Assembly (NCBI RefSeq): GCF_008254045.1
Contig: NZ_CP042425.1
Location: forward strand, 8,260,163 to 8,324,162
Reading direction: 5' to 3'
Length of the DNA stretch: 64,000 bases
Source of the DNA: Limnoglobus roseus
GTDB lineage: Bacteria; Planctomycetota; Planctomycetia; Gemmatales; Gemmataceae
Shown one piece after another: positions 52,601 through 60,720 of this stretch. Each line of letters begins with the position of its first letter. Position 1 is the first letter of the stretch. A model generated the notes under the pieces. It ran no database searches. It worked only from the letters and a program-made list of their open reading frames with translations, and was not told the origin of the DNA. Position numbers and translations under genes: made by a program.

Positions 52601-53138
52601 CCTCGAGCGCCGCGACGTGACTGCGAATCCGGTCCATCGCGGCCTTCCCTCGGTCGGTCGCGACCGCGACGCGGGCGACCTCGAACCCGCGGGTGCGGCG
52701 GAGGGCGATCGTCTCGTCGAGTTCGCGGAACTTCAAGGCGATGAGGGCCTTCAGCTCGCGGACGTGGGCTTGTTCCTCGACGTCGGTGAATCGCTGTTCA
52801 AGACTTTGGAACCGGCCGGTGATCTCCTCGATCGCGCGGGTGTGCGGCTCGAGGTACGCTTCGTCGCCGGTGATGACGAAACCGCGTTGCCCCGTCTCCG
52901 CGTCCTTGACGAGCGAGAGGATGTCGTCGAGGGCCGCCAGCGTTTCGTGCGTTTGCCGGACCAGAGCCGCGTTCCGGTTCAACGTGCGCGTGTTGTAGTA
53001 CGCGACGAACCCGCTCGCGGCGAAGAACAGCACGACGACGGCCAGTCCGACGAAGAGGGTGATGTCGTTACTTTTCCCCGCGGCGGGGATGGGCTTGGGG
53101 CGATCAGGCATTACGGGTGTCGGTGTGTGAGGTCCCAT
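49659..53138 (-). CDS. Large hybrid sensor kinase: CHASE3-GAF-HK-three receivers
   Basis: The 1159-residue protein has a membrane helix (about 27-47) and a CHASE3 domain (about 50-190, FVITGDEAYLEPHTRAI). A second helix (about 198-220), a GAF domain (about 245-385), and a coiled coil rich in EELQAQGEELRVSNEELEEQ follow. Next come HisKA (phospho-His in FLANMSHELRTPLNSS) and HATPase (NLLSNAIKFTE, GTGLGLSISREL). Three receivers, about 760-880, 890-1010 and 1040-1155, have DVGLPDNSG, DLSLPDSSG and DVMMPEMDG. Its many receivers suggest a phosphorelay hub. It heads the operon with cheR, cheB and the 47052 kinase. An alternative start lies at 53111. Confidence 0.92.
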   Translation of the reverse strand: MGPHTPTPVMPDRPKPIPAAGKSNDITLFVGLAVVVLFFAASGFVAYYNTRTLNRNAALVRQTHETLAALDDILSLVKDAETGQRGFVITGDEAYLEPHTRAIEEITGRFQSLEQRFTDVEEQAHVRELKALIALKFRELDETIALRRTRGFEVARVAVATDRGKAAMDRIRSHVAALEAVERDQRNRRIEEMDKAFELAISSGVLTGLLGVGLSAAVATLVRRSILAQRRREWLQTGQVGLSTAMVGDRRIEQLGESVLKFLAEYLGAHAGAMFAAEQGAFRRVATYGVPVAGGTAERFSLGDGLLGQAAKDNRTFILRDVPDGYLAIGSAFGRGTPRHLLVAPLTADGNVNAMIELGFVHPVDGRVTGLFEEVSESAGMAVRAATYRASLQDFLEETQRQAEELQAQGEELRVSNEELEEQGRALRESQGRLEQQQVELEQTNAQLEGQAALLEVERDSATRARQSVQAQAQELERASRYKSDFLANMSHELRTPLNSSLILSKLLADNATGNLTAEQVQFAQTIQAAGNDLLTLINDILDLSKIEAGHMEVHAESVLIADIVESLGRTFRPVAEQKKLEFRTRIDPGCPDAIETDRQRVEQVLKNLLSNAIKFTEQGEVELSVGRTTDGLVSFAVRDTGIGIPEDQQAVVFEAFRQADAKANRKYGGTGLGLSISRELSRLLSGTLSLTSELGRGSTFTVTLPAAYDAARVRSSQRPVPAVAVAKSAAIPIPPARQPVPAFEPIKSPRRVEDDRERMTGERRVILAVEDDEAFARIIYDLAHELNFNCLIATTAEEGLATAIQHRPSAVILDVGLPDNSGLSVLDRLKQDSRTRHIPVHVVSAGDYAQTALSLGAIGYMLKPVKREELVQALDQLENRLDHRLRRVLIVEDDAVQLHSLRKLLAAHDVETAGAATAAECLEQLKATTYDCMVLDLSLPDSSGYTLLETLSREDAYAFPPVIVYTGRELSADEEQRLRRYSKSIIIKGAKSPERLLDEVTLFLHQVVSEMPPEQQKMLEKARSRDTALEGRRILVAEDDVRNVFALTSILEPRGASVQVARNGREAIVALEKSLGDPARKIDLVLMDVMMPEMDGITATREIRSRDEWRRLPIIALTAKAMKDDQDLCLSAGANDYMAKPLDVEKLLSLVRVWMPRS

Positions 53139-53393
53139 TACGGACGGAGTCCGCAGGCGGGTGCGGGCCGGGTCGTGTCATCGTGAATGGGCAATTCACA
53201 CCAACAATGCACGCCGAATGCCGTTGTCGCGGCGATCTTACGTACACCGAGCGGGTCACTGTAGAGTATGTAGGTATGACAATGTCCGCCAGCAGTCGAA
53301 GGCTCGCCGGCCTCGGAAAAACCAGGGCACAGAAGTTGCTTGTAAGTTGAGTTGGTTCCTTCGAACGGTCGGCTCTGCTCCGCCAGGATTTCA
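53139..53393. promoter_or_regulatory. Divergent promoter region of the signalling island
   Basis: This gap separates the minus-strand kinase operon from the plus-strand regulator. It is less GC rich than its neighbours. A small inverted repeat, GTGAAT and ATTCAC around GGGCA, lies at 53183-53199. No firm promoter could be assigned. Confidence 0.45.
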
Positions 53394-53804
53394 GTGAACA
53401 CTCTCCCGTCCTTGAAATTTGGAGAAGCCTGCCGTGTGCTGGTGGTAGACGACAACCGAGACGCGGCTGATTCCCTCAGCTGGCTCTTACGGCTCCTCGG
53501 TTTCGAGACCTCGGTCTGTTATGACGGGATGACTGCGCTCCAATCGGCAATGGATTTCCTCCCGCACGTCGGCCTGATCGACCTGCACATGCCGGGGATG
53601 GACGGGGATGAACTTGCCCTCAAACTCCGCGCCCAGGCTGCGGGTCGCCCGCTGTTCCTGGTTGCCATAACGGCCATGAGTAACGCCGATGCCTACCGCC
53701 GGACCACCTCCGGCGGCTTTGACCTCCATCTCGTCAAGCCGGTCGACCCGGCGAGTCTGGTCACGCTGATCATCAACCGGTGCAAGGACTTCTTCGGGCT
53801 GTAA
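53394..53804 (+). CDS. Single-domain response regulator
   Basis: The 136-residue protein starts at a GTG with AGGA about 6 bases upstream. It is one receiver domain: LVVDDNRDAADSL, phospho-Asp in VGLIDLHMPGMDGDEL, switch Thr in VAITAMSNAD, Lys in HLVKPVDPASL. It has no DNA-binding output, so it works by protein contact or as a phosphate sink for nearby kinases. The in-frame ATG-like start 14 codons earlier (53352) lacks a ribosome site. RsbR follows after 86 bases. Confidence 0.88.
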   Translation: MNTLPSLKFGEACRVLVVDDNRDAADSLSWLLRLLGFETSVCYDGMTALQSAMDFLPHVGLIDLHMPGMDGDELALKLRAQAAGRPLFLVAITAMSNADAYRRTTSGGFDLHLVKPVDPASLVTLIINRCKDFFGL

Positions 53805-53890
53805 GGCGGGGTCTACTTGTCGCCGTTGGGCACGAACATCCCTAAACAAAATCGACACTCACAATTTCATCACGAATCGCGACTAGCTCC

Positions 53891-54757
53891 ATGAATACAA
53901 CCGGTAGCACCGGCTTAAGGCCGATCCTCGAACGGCACGAATCCACCCTCCTCGCCAACTGGATCACGGCCCAAAAAGCCGCCCCGACCTACCGGCCCGA
54001 TCTCATCAAAGAGAACGAACTTCGCGACCAGTGCCGCGACTTCTTGCGGGCGCTAATGCAGGCCGTTCAGTCGGGATCGCAAAACGTCGATGGTTCCGAA
54101 TGGCAGCCCGTCCGCGACCTGTTGGCGTCGATTTCGCGATCCCGCGGCAAGCAAGGTTTCAGCACCACCGCGACGGCCACGTTCATCTTCTCCCTCAAAG
54201 AGCCCCTCTTCCAGTTGTTGCAACAAGAGTACGCGAACGATCCGAAGGTCCTGGCCGAACAGACCTGGGCGACGAGCGTGCTCCTGGACCGGTTGGGGCT
54301 TTACGTCACCGAGGTCTACCAGCAAACCCGCGATTCGCTCATCCAGCGGCAGCAGGAAGAGATGCTGGAACTCTCGACGCCGGTGGTCAAACTGTGGGAA
54401 GGCGTTTTGGCCCTCCCGCTGATCGGCACGCTCGACAGCGCGCGGTCGCAGACGATCATGGAGAACCTTCTTCAAAAGATCGTCGAGAGCGGTAGCGAGA
54501 CGGCCATTATCGACATCACCGGCGTGCCGACAATGGACACGCTGACGGCTCAACACCTGCTCAAGACCGTCGCCGCCGCCCGGCTCATGGGGGCGGACTG
54601 CATCATCAGCGGCATCCGCCCGCAGATCGCGCAAACGATCGTTCACCTCGGCGTCGACCTGTCCGGCGTGACCACGAAGGCGTCGATGGCGGACGCCTTC
54701 ATCCTCGCCCTCAAGCGGACCGGCTTCGCGATCACCCGCCCGACCGCGGGGAGGTAA
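53891..54757 (+). CDS. rsbR: RsbR-type stressosome sensor
   Basis: The 288-residue protein has an N-terminal sensor domain (about 1-155, globin-like helical, RsbR_N type) followed by a C-terminal STAS domain. It keeps both RsbT-targeted threonines: the Thr in VPTMDTLTAQH (T171 equivalent) and the Thr in SGIRPQIAQTIVHLG (T205 equivalent). In Bacillus the RsbR-RsbS complex holds RsbT until stress. The rsbS GTG lies two bases past its stop. It is the top of an rsbRST order. Confidence 0.9.
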   Translation: MNTTGSTGLRPILERHESTLLANWITAQKAAPTYRPDLIKENELRDQCRDFLRALMQAVQSGSQNVDGSEWQPVRDLLASISRSRGKQGFSTTATATFIFSLKEPLFQLLQQEYANDPKVLAEQTWATSVLLDRLGLYVTEVYQQTRDSLIQRQQEEMLELSTPVVKLWEGVLALPLIGTLDSARSQTIMENLLQKIVESGSETAIIDITGVPTMDTLTAQHLLKTVAAARLMGADCIISGIRPQIAQTIVHLGVDLSGVTTKASMADAFILALKRTGFAITRPTAGR

Positions 54758-54759
54758 TC

Positions 54760-55155
54760 GTGGAGCGCATTCCGATCATTCGGATGAGCAAGTTCTTGCT
54801 CGTGAGCATTCAAGTCGACATGCACGACCGGCTCGCCCTCGCCCTTCAGGAAGACCTGACGGCGAAGATCAACGAGACGAACGCGCGGGGCGTGCTGATC
54901 GACATCTCCTCCCTGGAGTTGGTCGATTCCTTCATCGGCCGGATCATCGGCACGATCGCCTCAATGGCCCGCGTGCTGGACGCGGAGACGGTCGTCGTCG
55001 GGATGCAACCGGCCGTCGCGATCACGCTCGTGGAACTCGGAATGAGCCTCCCCGGCGTGCGGACGGCCCTGACGGTCGAGCGCGGGATGCAGATTTTGGA
55101 GCGGGCAATCGGCCCCACGGTCACGGAGGGAACCGATGCCGGTCCTGAAGAGTGA
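54760..55155 (+). CDS. rsbS: RsbS stressosome scaffold
   Basis: The 131-residue STAS protein has a GTG start, PIIRMSKFLLVSIQVDMHD, and the phospho-Ser site in SLELVDSFIGRIIG (S59 equivalent). It ends with an acidic tail. It forms the stressosome core with RsbR and is phosphorylated by RsbT. Its coding region overlaps rsbT by 20 bases, showing translational coupling. Confidence 0.92.
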   Translation: MERIPIIRMSKFLLVSIQVDMHDRLALALQEDLTAKINETNARGVLIDISSLELVDSFIGRIIGTIASMARVLDAETVVVGMQPAVAITLVELGMSLPGVRTALTVERGMQILERAIGPTVTEGTDAGPEE

Positions 55156-55540
55156 CACGGTCCCGATCCGCTCCGACGCCGACGTGGTCGCCGTCCGCCA
55201 AATCGTCCGCGTCTGGTCTATCGAGGCGAAGTTCGGGCTCGTCGATCAAACCAAGATCATCACCGCCGCGAGCGAACTGGCACGGAACACGCTCGAGTAC
55301 GGCGGCGGCGGCCACATGTTCATCGAGTTGGTTGAGGAAGGCGTCCGCAAGGGCGTCCGTTTGACGTTCGAAGACCAGGGGCCGGGCATCGCCGACGTCG
55401 AGCAAGCCCTCCGCGACGGGTATACCAGCGGCAAGGGTATGGGCCTCGGGTTGGGCGGTTCGAAGCGGTTGACCAACGAATTCGCCATCCACTCGGTCGT
55501 CGGCGTCGGCACGCGGGTGACGGTCACGAAGTGGAAATAG
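55136..55540 (+). CDS. rsbT: RsbT switch-protein serine/threonine kinase
   Basis: The 134-residue kinase is a lone GHKL ATPase domain: DQTKIITAASELARNTLEYG (N box), TFEDQGPGIAD (G1 box) and GLGLGGSKRL. It phosphorylates RsbR and RsbS and, once free, activates a partner phosphatase. Here that partner is probably the adjacent HATPase/PP2C fusion or a kinase in this island. Its stop lies 10 bases inside the next frame. Confidence 0.92.
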   Translation: MPVLKSDTVPIRSDADVVAVRQIVRVWSIEAKFGLVDQTKIITAASELARNTLEYGGGGHMFIELVEEGVRKGVRLTFEDQGPGIADVEQALRDGYTSGKGMGLGLGGSKRLTNEFAIHSVVGVGTRVTVTKWK

Positions 55541-56583
55541 GCCCCTCGGGGGATCGGTTCCTGGAAGACTCCATCACGTTCCCGGTGGACGACCCGTCGC
55601 GGGCTGGTGAAGTCCGGCGGGCGGCCGTCGCCCTCGCCGCCCGTCAGGGCTTCTCCGAAGTCGAGCAGGGTCGCGTGGCCATCGTGGCGACGGAGGCGGC
55701 GACCAACCTCAGCAAGCACGCCCAGGGCGGCGAAATCATCCTCCGTTCGCTCTCGCCGTTCGAGGGCGGGGGAATGGAACTCCTGAGTCTCGACCGCGGG
55801 CCGGGTATCACCAACATCGGCCTGTGCCTGCAAGACGGCTACTCCACGGCGGGCACGTCGGGAAACGGACTCGGGAGCATGCAACGGCTCTCGGACGACT
55901 TCGACATCTCTTCGACGGTGGGAGCGGGCACGGTCATCATGATCCGCTTCGCCGAAAAAGATTCCTCGAACCGGCCGGCAGCGCTCGGCAATCTCGGGGC
56001 GATTTGCCTTCCCCTCACCGGCGAGGAGGTCTGCGGCGATGGCTGGGCCGTCAAGGCGACCGGCGGCCGGACCACGTTCCTGATGGTGGACGGCCTCGGC
56101 CACGGACCTCTCGCCGCGACAGCCGCCCACGAGGCGATTCGGGCGTTCCACTACACGCCTCAGACGGAACCGACTGAGATTCTCGAAATGCTGCACGCCG
56201 CCCTCCGGGCGACCCGCGGGGCGGCCGTCGCGGTGGCCGAGATCGACCCCGCCCGTGCGGTCCTGCGGTTCGCGGGCGTCGGCAACATCGCGGGCACGAT
56301 CCTCGGACCAGACCGGCGGCAAGGGTTAGTCTCGATGAGCGGCACGATCGGGCACACGATTCGCAAGGTGCAGACGTTTGAGTACCAGTACCCGACCGAC
56401 GCAACCCTGGTGCTGCACTCGGATGGCCTTGGTTCCCAGTGGGACCTGACACGGCACGCGGGTATTATGAACCGGCACCCGTCCGTGATCGCCGGATCGC
56501 TTTACCGCGACTACCGCCGCCCACGGGACGACGTGACAGTTCTGGTCGTCCGAGACTTGAAAGGACAGATTTCGTCGCCATGA
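55531..56583 (+). CDS. Fusion of an RsbT/W-like ATPase domain and a PP2C (RsbX-like) phosphatase domain
   Basis: The 350-residue protein begins at a GTG overlapping rsbT by 10 bases. Residues 1-140 form a second GHKL ATPase domain (VAIVATEAATNLSKHAQGG, SLDRGPGITN, GNGLGSMQRL). From about 150 a SpoIIE/RsbX-type phosphatase domain follows (EEVCGDGWAVK, LMVDGLGHGPLA, GVGNIAGTIL, LHSDGLGSQWDL, RDDVTVLVVRD). In Bacillus, RsbX resets the stressosome; here it is joined to a kinase-fold domain, so one protein could add and remove phosphate. The next kinase's ATG overlaps its stop by 4 bases. Confidence 0.85.
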   Translation: MEIGPSGDRFLEDSITFPVDDPSRAGEVRRAAVALAARQGFSEVEQGRVAIVATEAATNLSKHAQGGEIILRSLSPFEGGGMELLSLDRGPGITNIGLCLQDGYSTAGTSGNGLGSMQRLSDDFDISSTVGAGTVIMIRFAEKDSSNRPAALGNLGAICLPLTGEEVCGDGWAVKATGGRTTFLMVDGLGHGPLAATAAHEAIRAFHYTPQTEPTEILEMLHAALRATRGAAVAVAEIDPARAVLRFAGVGNIAGTILGPDRRQGLVSMSGTIGHTIRKVQTFEYQYPTDATLVLHSDGLGSQWDLTRHAGIMNRHPSVIAGSLYRDYRRPRDDVTVLVVRDLKGQISSP

Positions 56584-58352
56584 CCGTGTTGCTCGCGGTG
56601 AACATCCGGGACGAACAGGGGATCGTTGTCGCGCGGCAGCGGACGCGGCAGGTTTCCGAGTTGCTCGGCTTTGACCCGCAAGACCAAATCCGCCTGGCCA
56701 CCGCGGCCTCCGAGGTCGTCCGGAACGCAGTTCAATTCGGGCGGGGGTGTCGCGTCGAGTTCGGCGTGGCCGGCCGAACCCTCCTGATTAACGTGCAGGA
56801 CAACGGCCCGGGGATCGCCGACCCGCAAGCCGTCCTCGACGGTCGCGCCGGCTCGGCTAATGGCCTCGGTTTGGTCTCGGCCCGGCGCTTGGTGGACGAT
56901 CTCACGATCGAGTCGCAGCCCCAAGTGGGGACGACGGTGCGACTGAAGAAAACCTTCGCCCGCTCCGGGTCGGTCCCCACCGATCAGAAACTCGGCCAGA
57001 TTATCGCGGAGTTGCTGAAGTCTTCGCCCGAAGACCCTTTCAGCGAAGTCCGCCAGCAGAACCGCGACTTGCTGAAGACGCTCGACGAACTGCGCGAGCG
57101 CGAAACCCGTCTCGCCGAACTGAACCGCGAGTTGGAGGAAACCAACCGCGGGGTCATGGCCCTCTACGCCGAACTCGACGAGAAGGCCGAGGCGATCCGC
57201 CGGGTGTCGGACCTGAAGTCCCGGTTCCTGTCGAACATGAGCCACGAGTTCCGCACGCCGCTGAATTCGATCGTCAGCCTCACGCAACTGTTGCTCGATC
57301 GCGCGGACGGCCCGTTGAGGGACGAGCAAGTCAAGCAAGTGAACTTCGTGCGGCGGGCCGCGGTGGGCCTTTCAGAACTCGTCAACGACCTGCTCGACCT
57401 GGCGAAAGTCGAGGCCGGCAAGGTCGTGGTCCGCCCCAACACGTTCCTGGCCGCCGACCTGTTCGCCGCCCTGCGGGGCATGATGCGGCCGCTCACGACC
57501 GGCGACGGCGTGGCCCTCACGTTCGACGACGCCGCGGCCGTCGGAGCCTTGCACACCGACGAAGGGAAGGTCGCACAAATCCTGCGCAACTTCCTCTCGA
57601 ACGCGCTCAAATTCACCGAGCACGGTGAGGTGCGGTTGACCGCGCTCGCCCACGCCGACGGTACGATCCAGTTCGCGGTGTCCGATACGGGCATCGGTAT
57701 CGCGGCGTGCGACCGGGAGCGGATCTTCGAAGAGTTCGGCCAGATCGAGAACGCCGTTCAGTCGAAAGTGAAGGGCACCGGCCTCGGCCTGCCGCTCTCG
57801 AAACGGCTGGCGGAACTGCTCGGCGGCCGCGTGTGGTTGACGAGCGAACCGGGGGTCGGCTCGACCTTTTATCTCAGCCTCCCGCGCAACTACTCGGCCC
57901 CGACGGCGGGGACGCCCGGTGAGCGGTCGCGGCGCGCCGAATCGACGCGGCCAACATTCCTGCTGATCGACGACGACGAAATCGCCCGCTACCTGCTCCG
58001 CGGGTTGCTGGAGAACGGAACCGTGAATCTCGTCGAGGCGGAGGGCGGCCGCGATGGCGTGCGGCAAGCGAAGCTCCACCACCCGCGGGCGATCTTCCTC
58101 GATTTGATGATGCCCGACCTGTCGGGGTTCGATACTCTTGACCAATTGAAGGCCGACCCGGACACGCGCGACACTCCCGTGTTCGTGTACACGTCCCACA
58201 CCCCGAGCGCGGCCGAGCAAGCACGGCTCGCCGGGAAGGTCGCGGGCATTCTGGCCAAGGCCCCAACCGCCTCCCGCGAGGCCGCCGGCCGGGTCGTGTG
58301 GGAAGCCCTTGAGCACGCCGGGATTGCACCACCGAGAGTCACGCATGCCTGA
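56580..58352 (+). CDS. Hybrid kinase with N-terminal RsbT-like ATPase domain
   Basis: The 590-residue protein has an unusual order. First comes a GHKL ATPase domain of the RsbT/W type (about 1-135, RLATAASEVVRNAVQFG, VQDNGPGIAD, NGLGLVSARRL). Then a coiled coil, and a normal HisKA/HATPase kinase with phospho-His in FLSNMSHEFRTPLNSI and GTGLGLPLSKRL. Finally a receiver (about 465-580) with LLIDDDE, LDLMMPDLSGFD. It starts at an ATG overlapping the previous stop (ATGA). It links partner-switching to phosphorelay within one chain. Confidence 0.88.
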   Translation: MTVLLAVNIRDEQGIVVARQRTRQVSELLGFDPQDQIRLATAASEVVRNAVQFGRGCRVEFGVAGRTLLINVQDNGPGIADPQAVLDGRAGSANGLGLVSARRLVDDLTIESQPQVGTTVRLKKTFARSGSVPTDQKLGQIIAELLKSSPEDPFSEVRQQNRDLLKTLDELRERETRLAELNRELEETNRGVMALYAELDEKAEAIRRVSDLKSRFLSNMSHEFRTPLNSIVSLTQLLLDRADGPLRDEQVKQVNFVRRAAVGLSELVNDLLDLAKVEAGKVVVRPNTFLAADLFAALRGMMRPLTTGDGVALTFDDAAAVGALHTDEGKVAQILRNFLSNALKFTEHGEVRLTALAHADGTIQFAVSDTGIGIAACDRERIFEEFGQIENAVQSKVKGTGLGLPLSKRLAELLGGRVWLTSEPGVGSTFYLSLPRNYSAPTAGTPGERSRRAESTRPTFLLIDDDEIARYLLRGLLENGTVNLVEAEGGRDGVRQAKLHHPRAIFLDLMMPDLSGFDTLDQLKADPDTRDTPVFVYTSHTPSAAEQARLAGKVAGILAKAPTASREAAGRVVWEALEHAGIAPPRVTHA

Positions 58353-60234
58353 CGGGCCGACCCGAATCCTGGTCATCGACGACAGCGAAGTCAAGCGGTA
58401 CACGGTCACGCGCGTTCTCCAGATGGGCGGCTTCGAAGTCACCGAGGGGGAAACCGGCTCGGACGCCGTTCGCATGGCCGCAGCCGCGGAACTCATCGTC
58501 CTCGACATCAAGTTGCCGGACATCAACGGGTACGAAGTCTGCAAGAGGTTGAAAGCCACCCCGGCCACGGCCCACATCCCGATCCTACTCCTGTCCGCCA
58601 CGTTCGTCGGCCCGGCCAGTCAGGCGCACGGCCTGGAAAGCGGGGCCGACGCCTACCTCACCGACGCGGCCGAACCGCCGGTACTGCTCGCCACGGTCCG
58701 GGCACTCTTGCGCATCCGGCGGGCCGAAGATCAAGCACGGAAGGGAGAAGCCCGCCTCCGCATCGCCCTCGAAGCGGGCAAACTCGGCGAATGGGAACTC
58801 GACTTGGCGACGGGGGCAATGTGCTGTTCCTCGCGGTGCAAGGCGATCTTCGGTCTATCGTCCGGCCTTTCGGTGACTCTCGACGACTTACTTTCTCGCG
58901 TTTACCCCGAAGACGGCGAATCGGTGCAGGCCGAAATCCGCCGGAGCGCGGCCGAGAACGCGGACTACGATCAAGAATTCCGGTTGGTCGAACCGGGAGG
59001 CGCGAGCCGGTGGGTCCTCGTCCGCGGCCAAGTCGTCCCGTCGTCCGCCGATCACGCCCGGCGGATGATCGGCGTAGCCCTGGACATCAACGACCGCAAG
59101 TTGCTGGAACAAGACCTGAAGGACGCCGACCGCCGGAAGGACGAGTTCCTGGCGATGTTGGCCCACGAACTCCGCAACCCGCTGGCCCCCATCCGGGCGG
59201 CCTTGCACATCCTCCAGCAACCGGCCGCCGGCGAAGACGCGATTCGCCGCGCCCAGGACATGATGGGCCGGCAGTTCACCCACATGGTGCGACTGATCGA
59301 CGACCTCCTCGACGTCGGTCGGATTACGAAGGGGCGGATCGAACTCCGCAGGGAGCGCGTGCCGCTCGCGCGGGTGATCGAGAACGCCGTCGAGACGAGC
59401 CGCCCGCTGATCGAGGCCGGGCGGCACCGCCTCACGGTCGTCCCGCCGGAATCGCCGATCGAACTGGAAGCCGATCAGACGCGCATCAGTCAGGTGATCG
59501 CCAACCTCCTGAACAACGCGGCGAAGTACACGCCCGAAGGGGGCCAGATTCAGCTTACGTCGGAGCTATCCCCGGACGGGCGGGAGGCCATCGTCCGCGT
59601 GCGGGATACGGGGTCCGGTATCTCGCCCCCGATGCTCACCCGCATCTGGGACCTCTTCACCCAAGTCGATCAAACGCTGGACCGTGCGCAAGGCGGCCTC
59701 GGCATCGGGCTGACGCTGGTGAAGCGGCTCGTTGAGTTGCACGGCGGTTCCGTGGAAGCGCGAAGTCCAGGCGTCGGCCTCGGGAGCGAGTTCATCATTC
59801 GCCTCCCCGCGTGCGCCTCTTCGATGCCGCCCGATCGCCCTCAAGCCGCGAACGACCAGCGGGCGAAGGTCGGGGTTCGGGTGCTGATCGTGGACGACAA
59901 CGTCGACGCGGCCGAGAGCCTGGCGATGCTGTTGGGCATTGAAGGCCACACGACCCGGATCGCGCACGACGGGCCGTCCGCCCTGCCGCTGGCCGCGCAG
60001 TTCGACCCGCACGTCGTGCTGCTGGACATCGGCCTGCCGGGGCTTGATGGCTTCCAGGTCGCGCAGACCCTCCGGGCCGCCTCACAGTTCGAGAAGGTGT
60101 TCCTGATCGCGCTCACGGGCTGGGGCCAGGACTCGGACCGGGCGAAATCGCGAGCGGCCGGGTTCGACCTGCACCTCGTCAAACCGATCGACCCGATCGA
60201 ATTGCTGCGAATCATCGCGTCGAAGGGGCCGTAA
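58345..60234 (+). CDS. Hybrid kinase: REC-PAS-HK-REC
   Basis: The 629-residue protein has an N-terminal receiver (VIDDSEVKRY, VLDIKLPDINGYEV) and a PAS domain (about 140-260). HisKA has phospho-His in FLAMLAHELRNPLAPI. HATPase (NLLNNAAKYTPEG, RDTGSGI, GGLGIGLTLVKRL) and a C-terminal receiver (IVDDNVDAAESL, LLDIGLPGLDGF, LVKPIDPIELL) follow. ATG 58345 overlaps the previous stop by 8 bases. It is the last gene of the plus-strand signalling operon; its H-box region resembles the 47052 kinase. Confidence 0.92.
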   Translation: MPDGPTRILVIDDSEVKRYTVTRVLQMGGFEVTEGETGSDAVRMAAAAELIVLDIKLPDINGYEVCKRLKATPATAHIPILLLSATFVGPASQAHGLESGADAYLTDAAEPPVLLATVRALLRIRRAEDQARKGEARLRIALEAGKLGEWELDLATGAMCCSSRCKAIFGLSSGLSVTLDDLLSRVYPEDGESVQAEIRRSAAENADYDQEFRLVEPGGASRWVLVRGQVVPSSADHARRMIGVALDINDRKLLEQDLKDADRRKDEFLAMLAHELRNPLAPIRAALHILQQPAAGEDAIRRAQDMMGRQFTHMVRLIDDLLDVGRITKGRIELRRERVPLARVIENAVETSRPLIEAGRHRLTVVPPESPIELEADQTRISQVIANLLNNAAKYTPEGGQIQLTSELSPDGREAIVRVRDTGSGISPPMLTRIWDLFTQVDQTLDRAQGGLGIGLTLVKRLVELHGGSVEARSPGVGLGSEFIIRLPACASSMPPDRPQAANDQRAKVGVRVLIVDDNVDAAESLAMLLGIEGHTTRIAHDGPSALPLAAQFDPHVVLLDIGLPGLDGFQVAQTLRAASQFEKVFLIALTGWGQDSDRAKSRAAGFDLHLVKPIDPIELLRIIASKGP

Positions 60235-60252
60235 CCGCGACGGGGGCGAGTC

Positions 60253-60699
60253 ATGGGCCTGAGAATCTTCATCGACGCCGACGCCTGCCCGGTGAAGGCC
60301 GAAGCCGTCCGTGTGGCGACCCGATACTCGCTGCTGATCACGCTGGTCAGCAACCAGGGGATGGCATCGATTCCGGGGCCGACCGTCGAACAGGTCGTCG
60401 TCCGGTCGGGGTTCGACGCGGCCGACGACTGGATCGTCGAACACGCCACGGCCAACGACATTGTCGTCACCGCCGACATCCCGCTGGCCGCCCGCTGTTT
60501 GGAGAAGGGGTGTCACGTCCTGAACCCGACCGGACAGCCGACGACCGCAGACACCATCGGCCCCGCCCTGGCGATGCGCGAGTTAAACGCCTACCTCCGC
60601 GAGTCGGGCGACATCAAGGGCCACAACCCGACCTTCTCCAAGCGGGACCGCTCCCAGTTCCTTCAATCCCTCGACCAACTCATCAACCGCCTGAAATAG
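60253..60699 (+). CDS. YaiI/YqxD-family (UPF0178) PIN-like protein
   Basis: The 148-residue protein opens with the family signature RIFIDADACPVKAEAVRVA, then LVSNQGMA, VVRSGFDAADDWIVEHA, VTADIPLAARCLEKG and LNPTGQP, and a final KRDRSQFLQSLDQL. The fold is PIN-like with acidic metal ligands; the cellular role is unknown, perhaps RNA cleavage. Length is typical. It starts 18 bases after the kinase stop and could be the end of that transcript. Confidence 0.9.
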   Translation: MGLRIFIDADACPVKAEAVRVATRYSLLITLVSNQGMASIPGPTVEQVVVRSGFDAADDWIVEHATANDIVVTADIPLAARCLEKGCHVLNPTGQPTTADTIGPALAMRELNAYLRESGDIKGHNPTFSKRDRSQFLQSLDQLINRLK

Positions 60700-60720
60700 T
60701 CTAACACGGAAGCACCCTCA

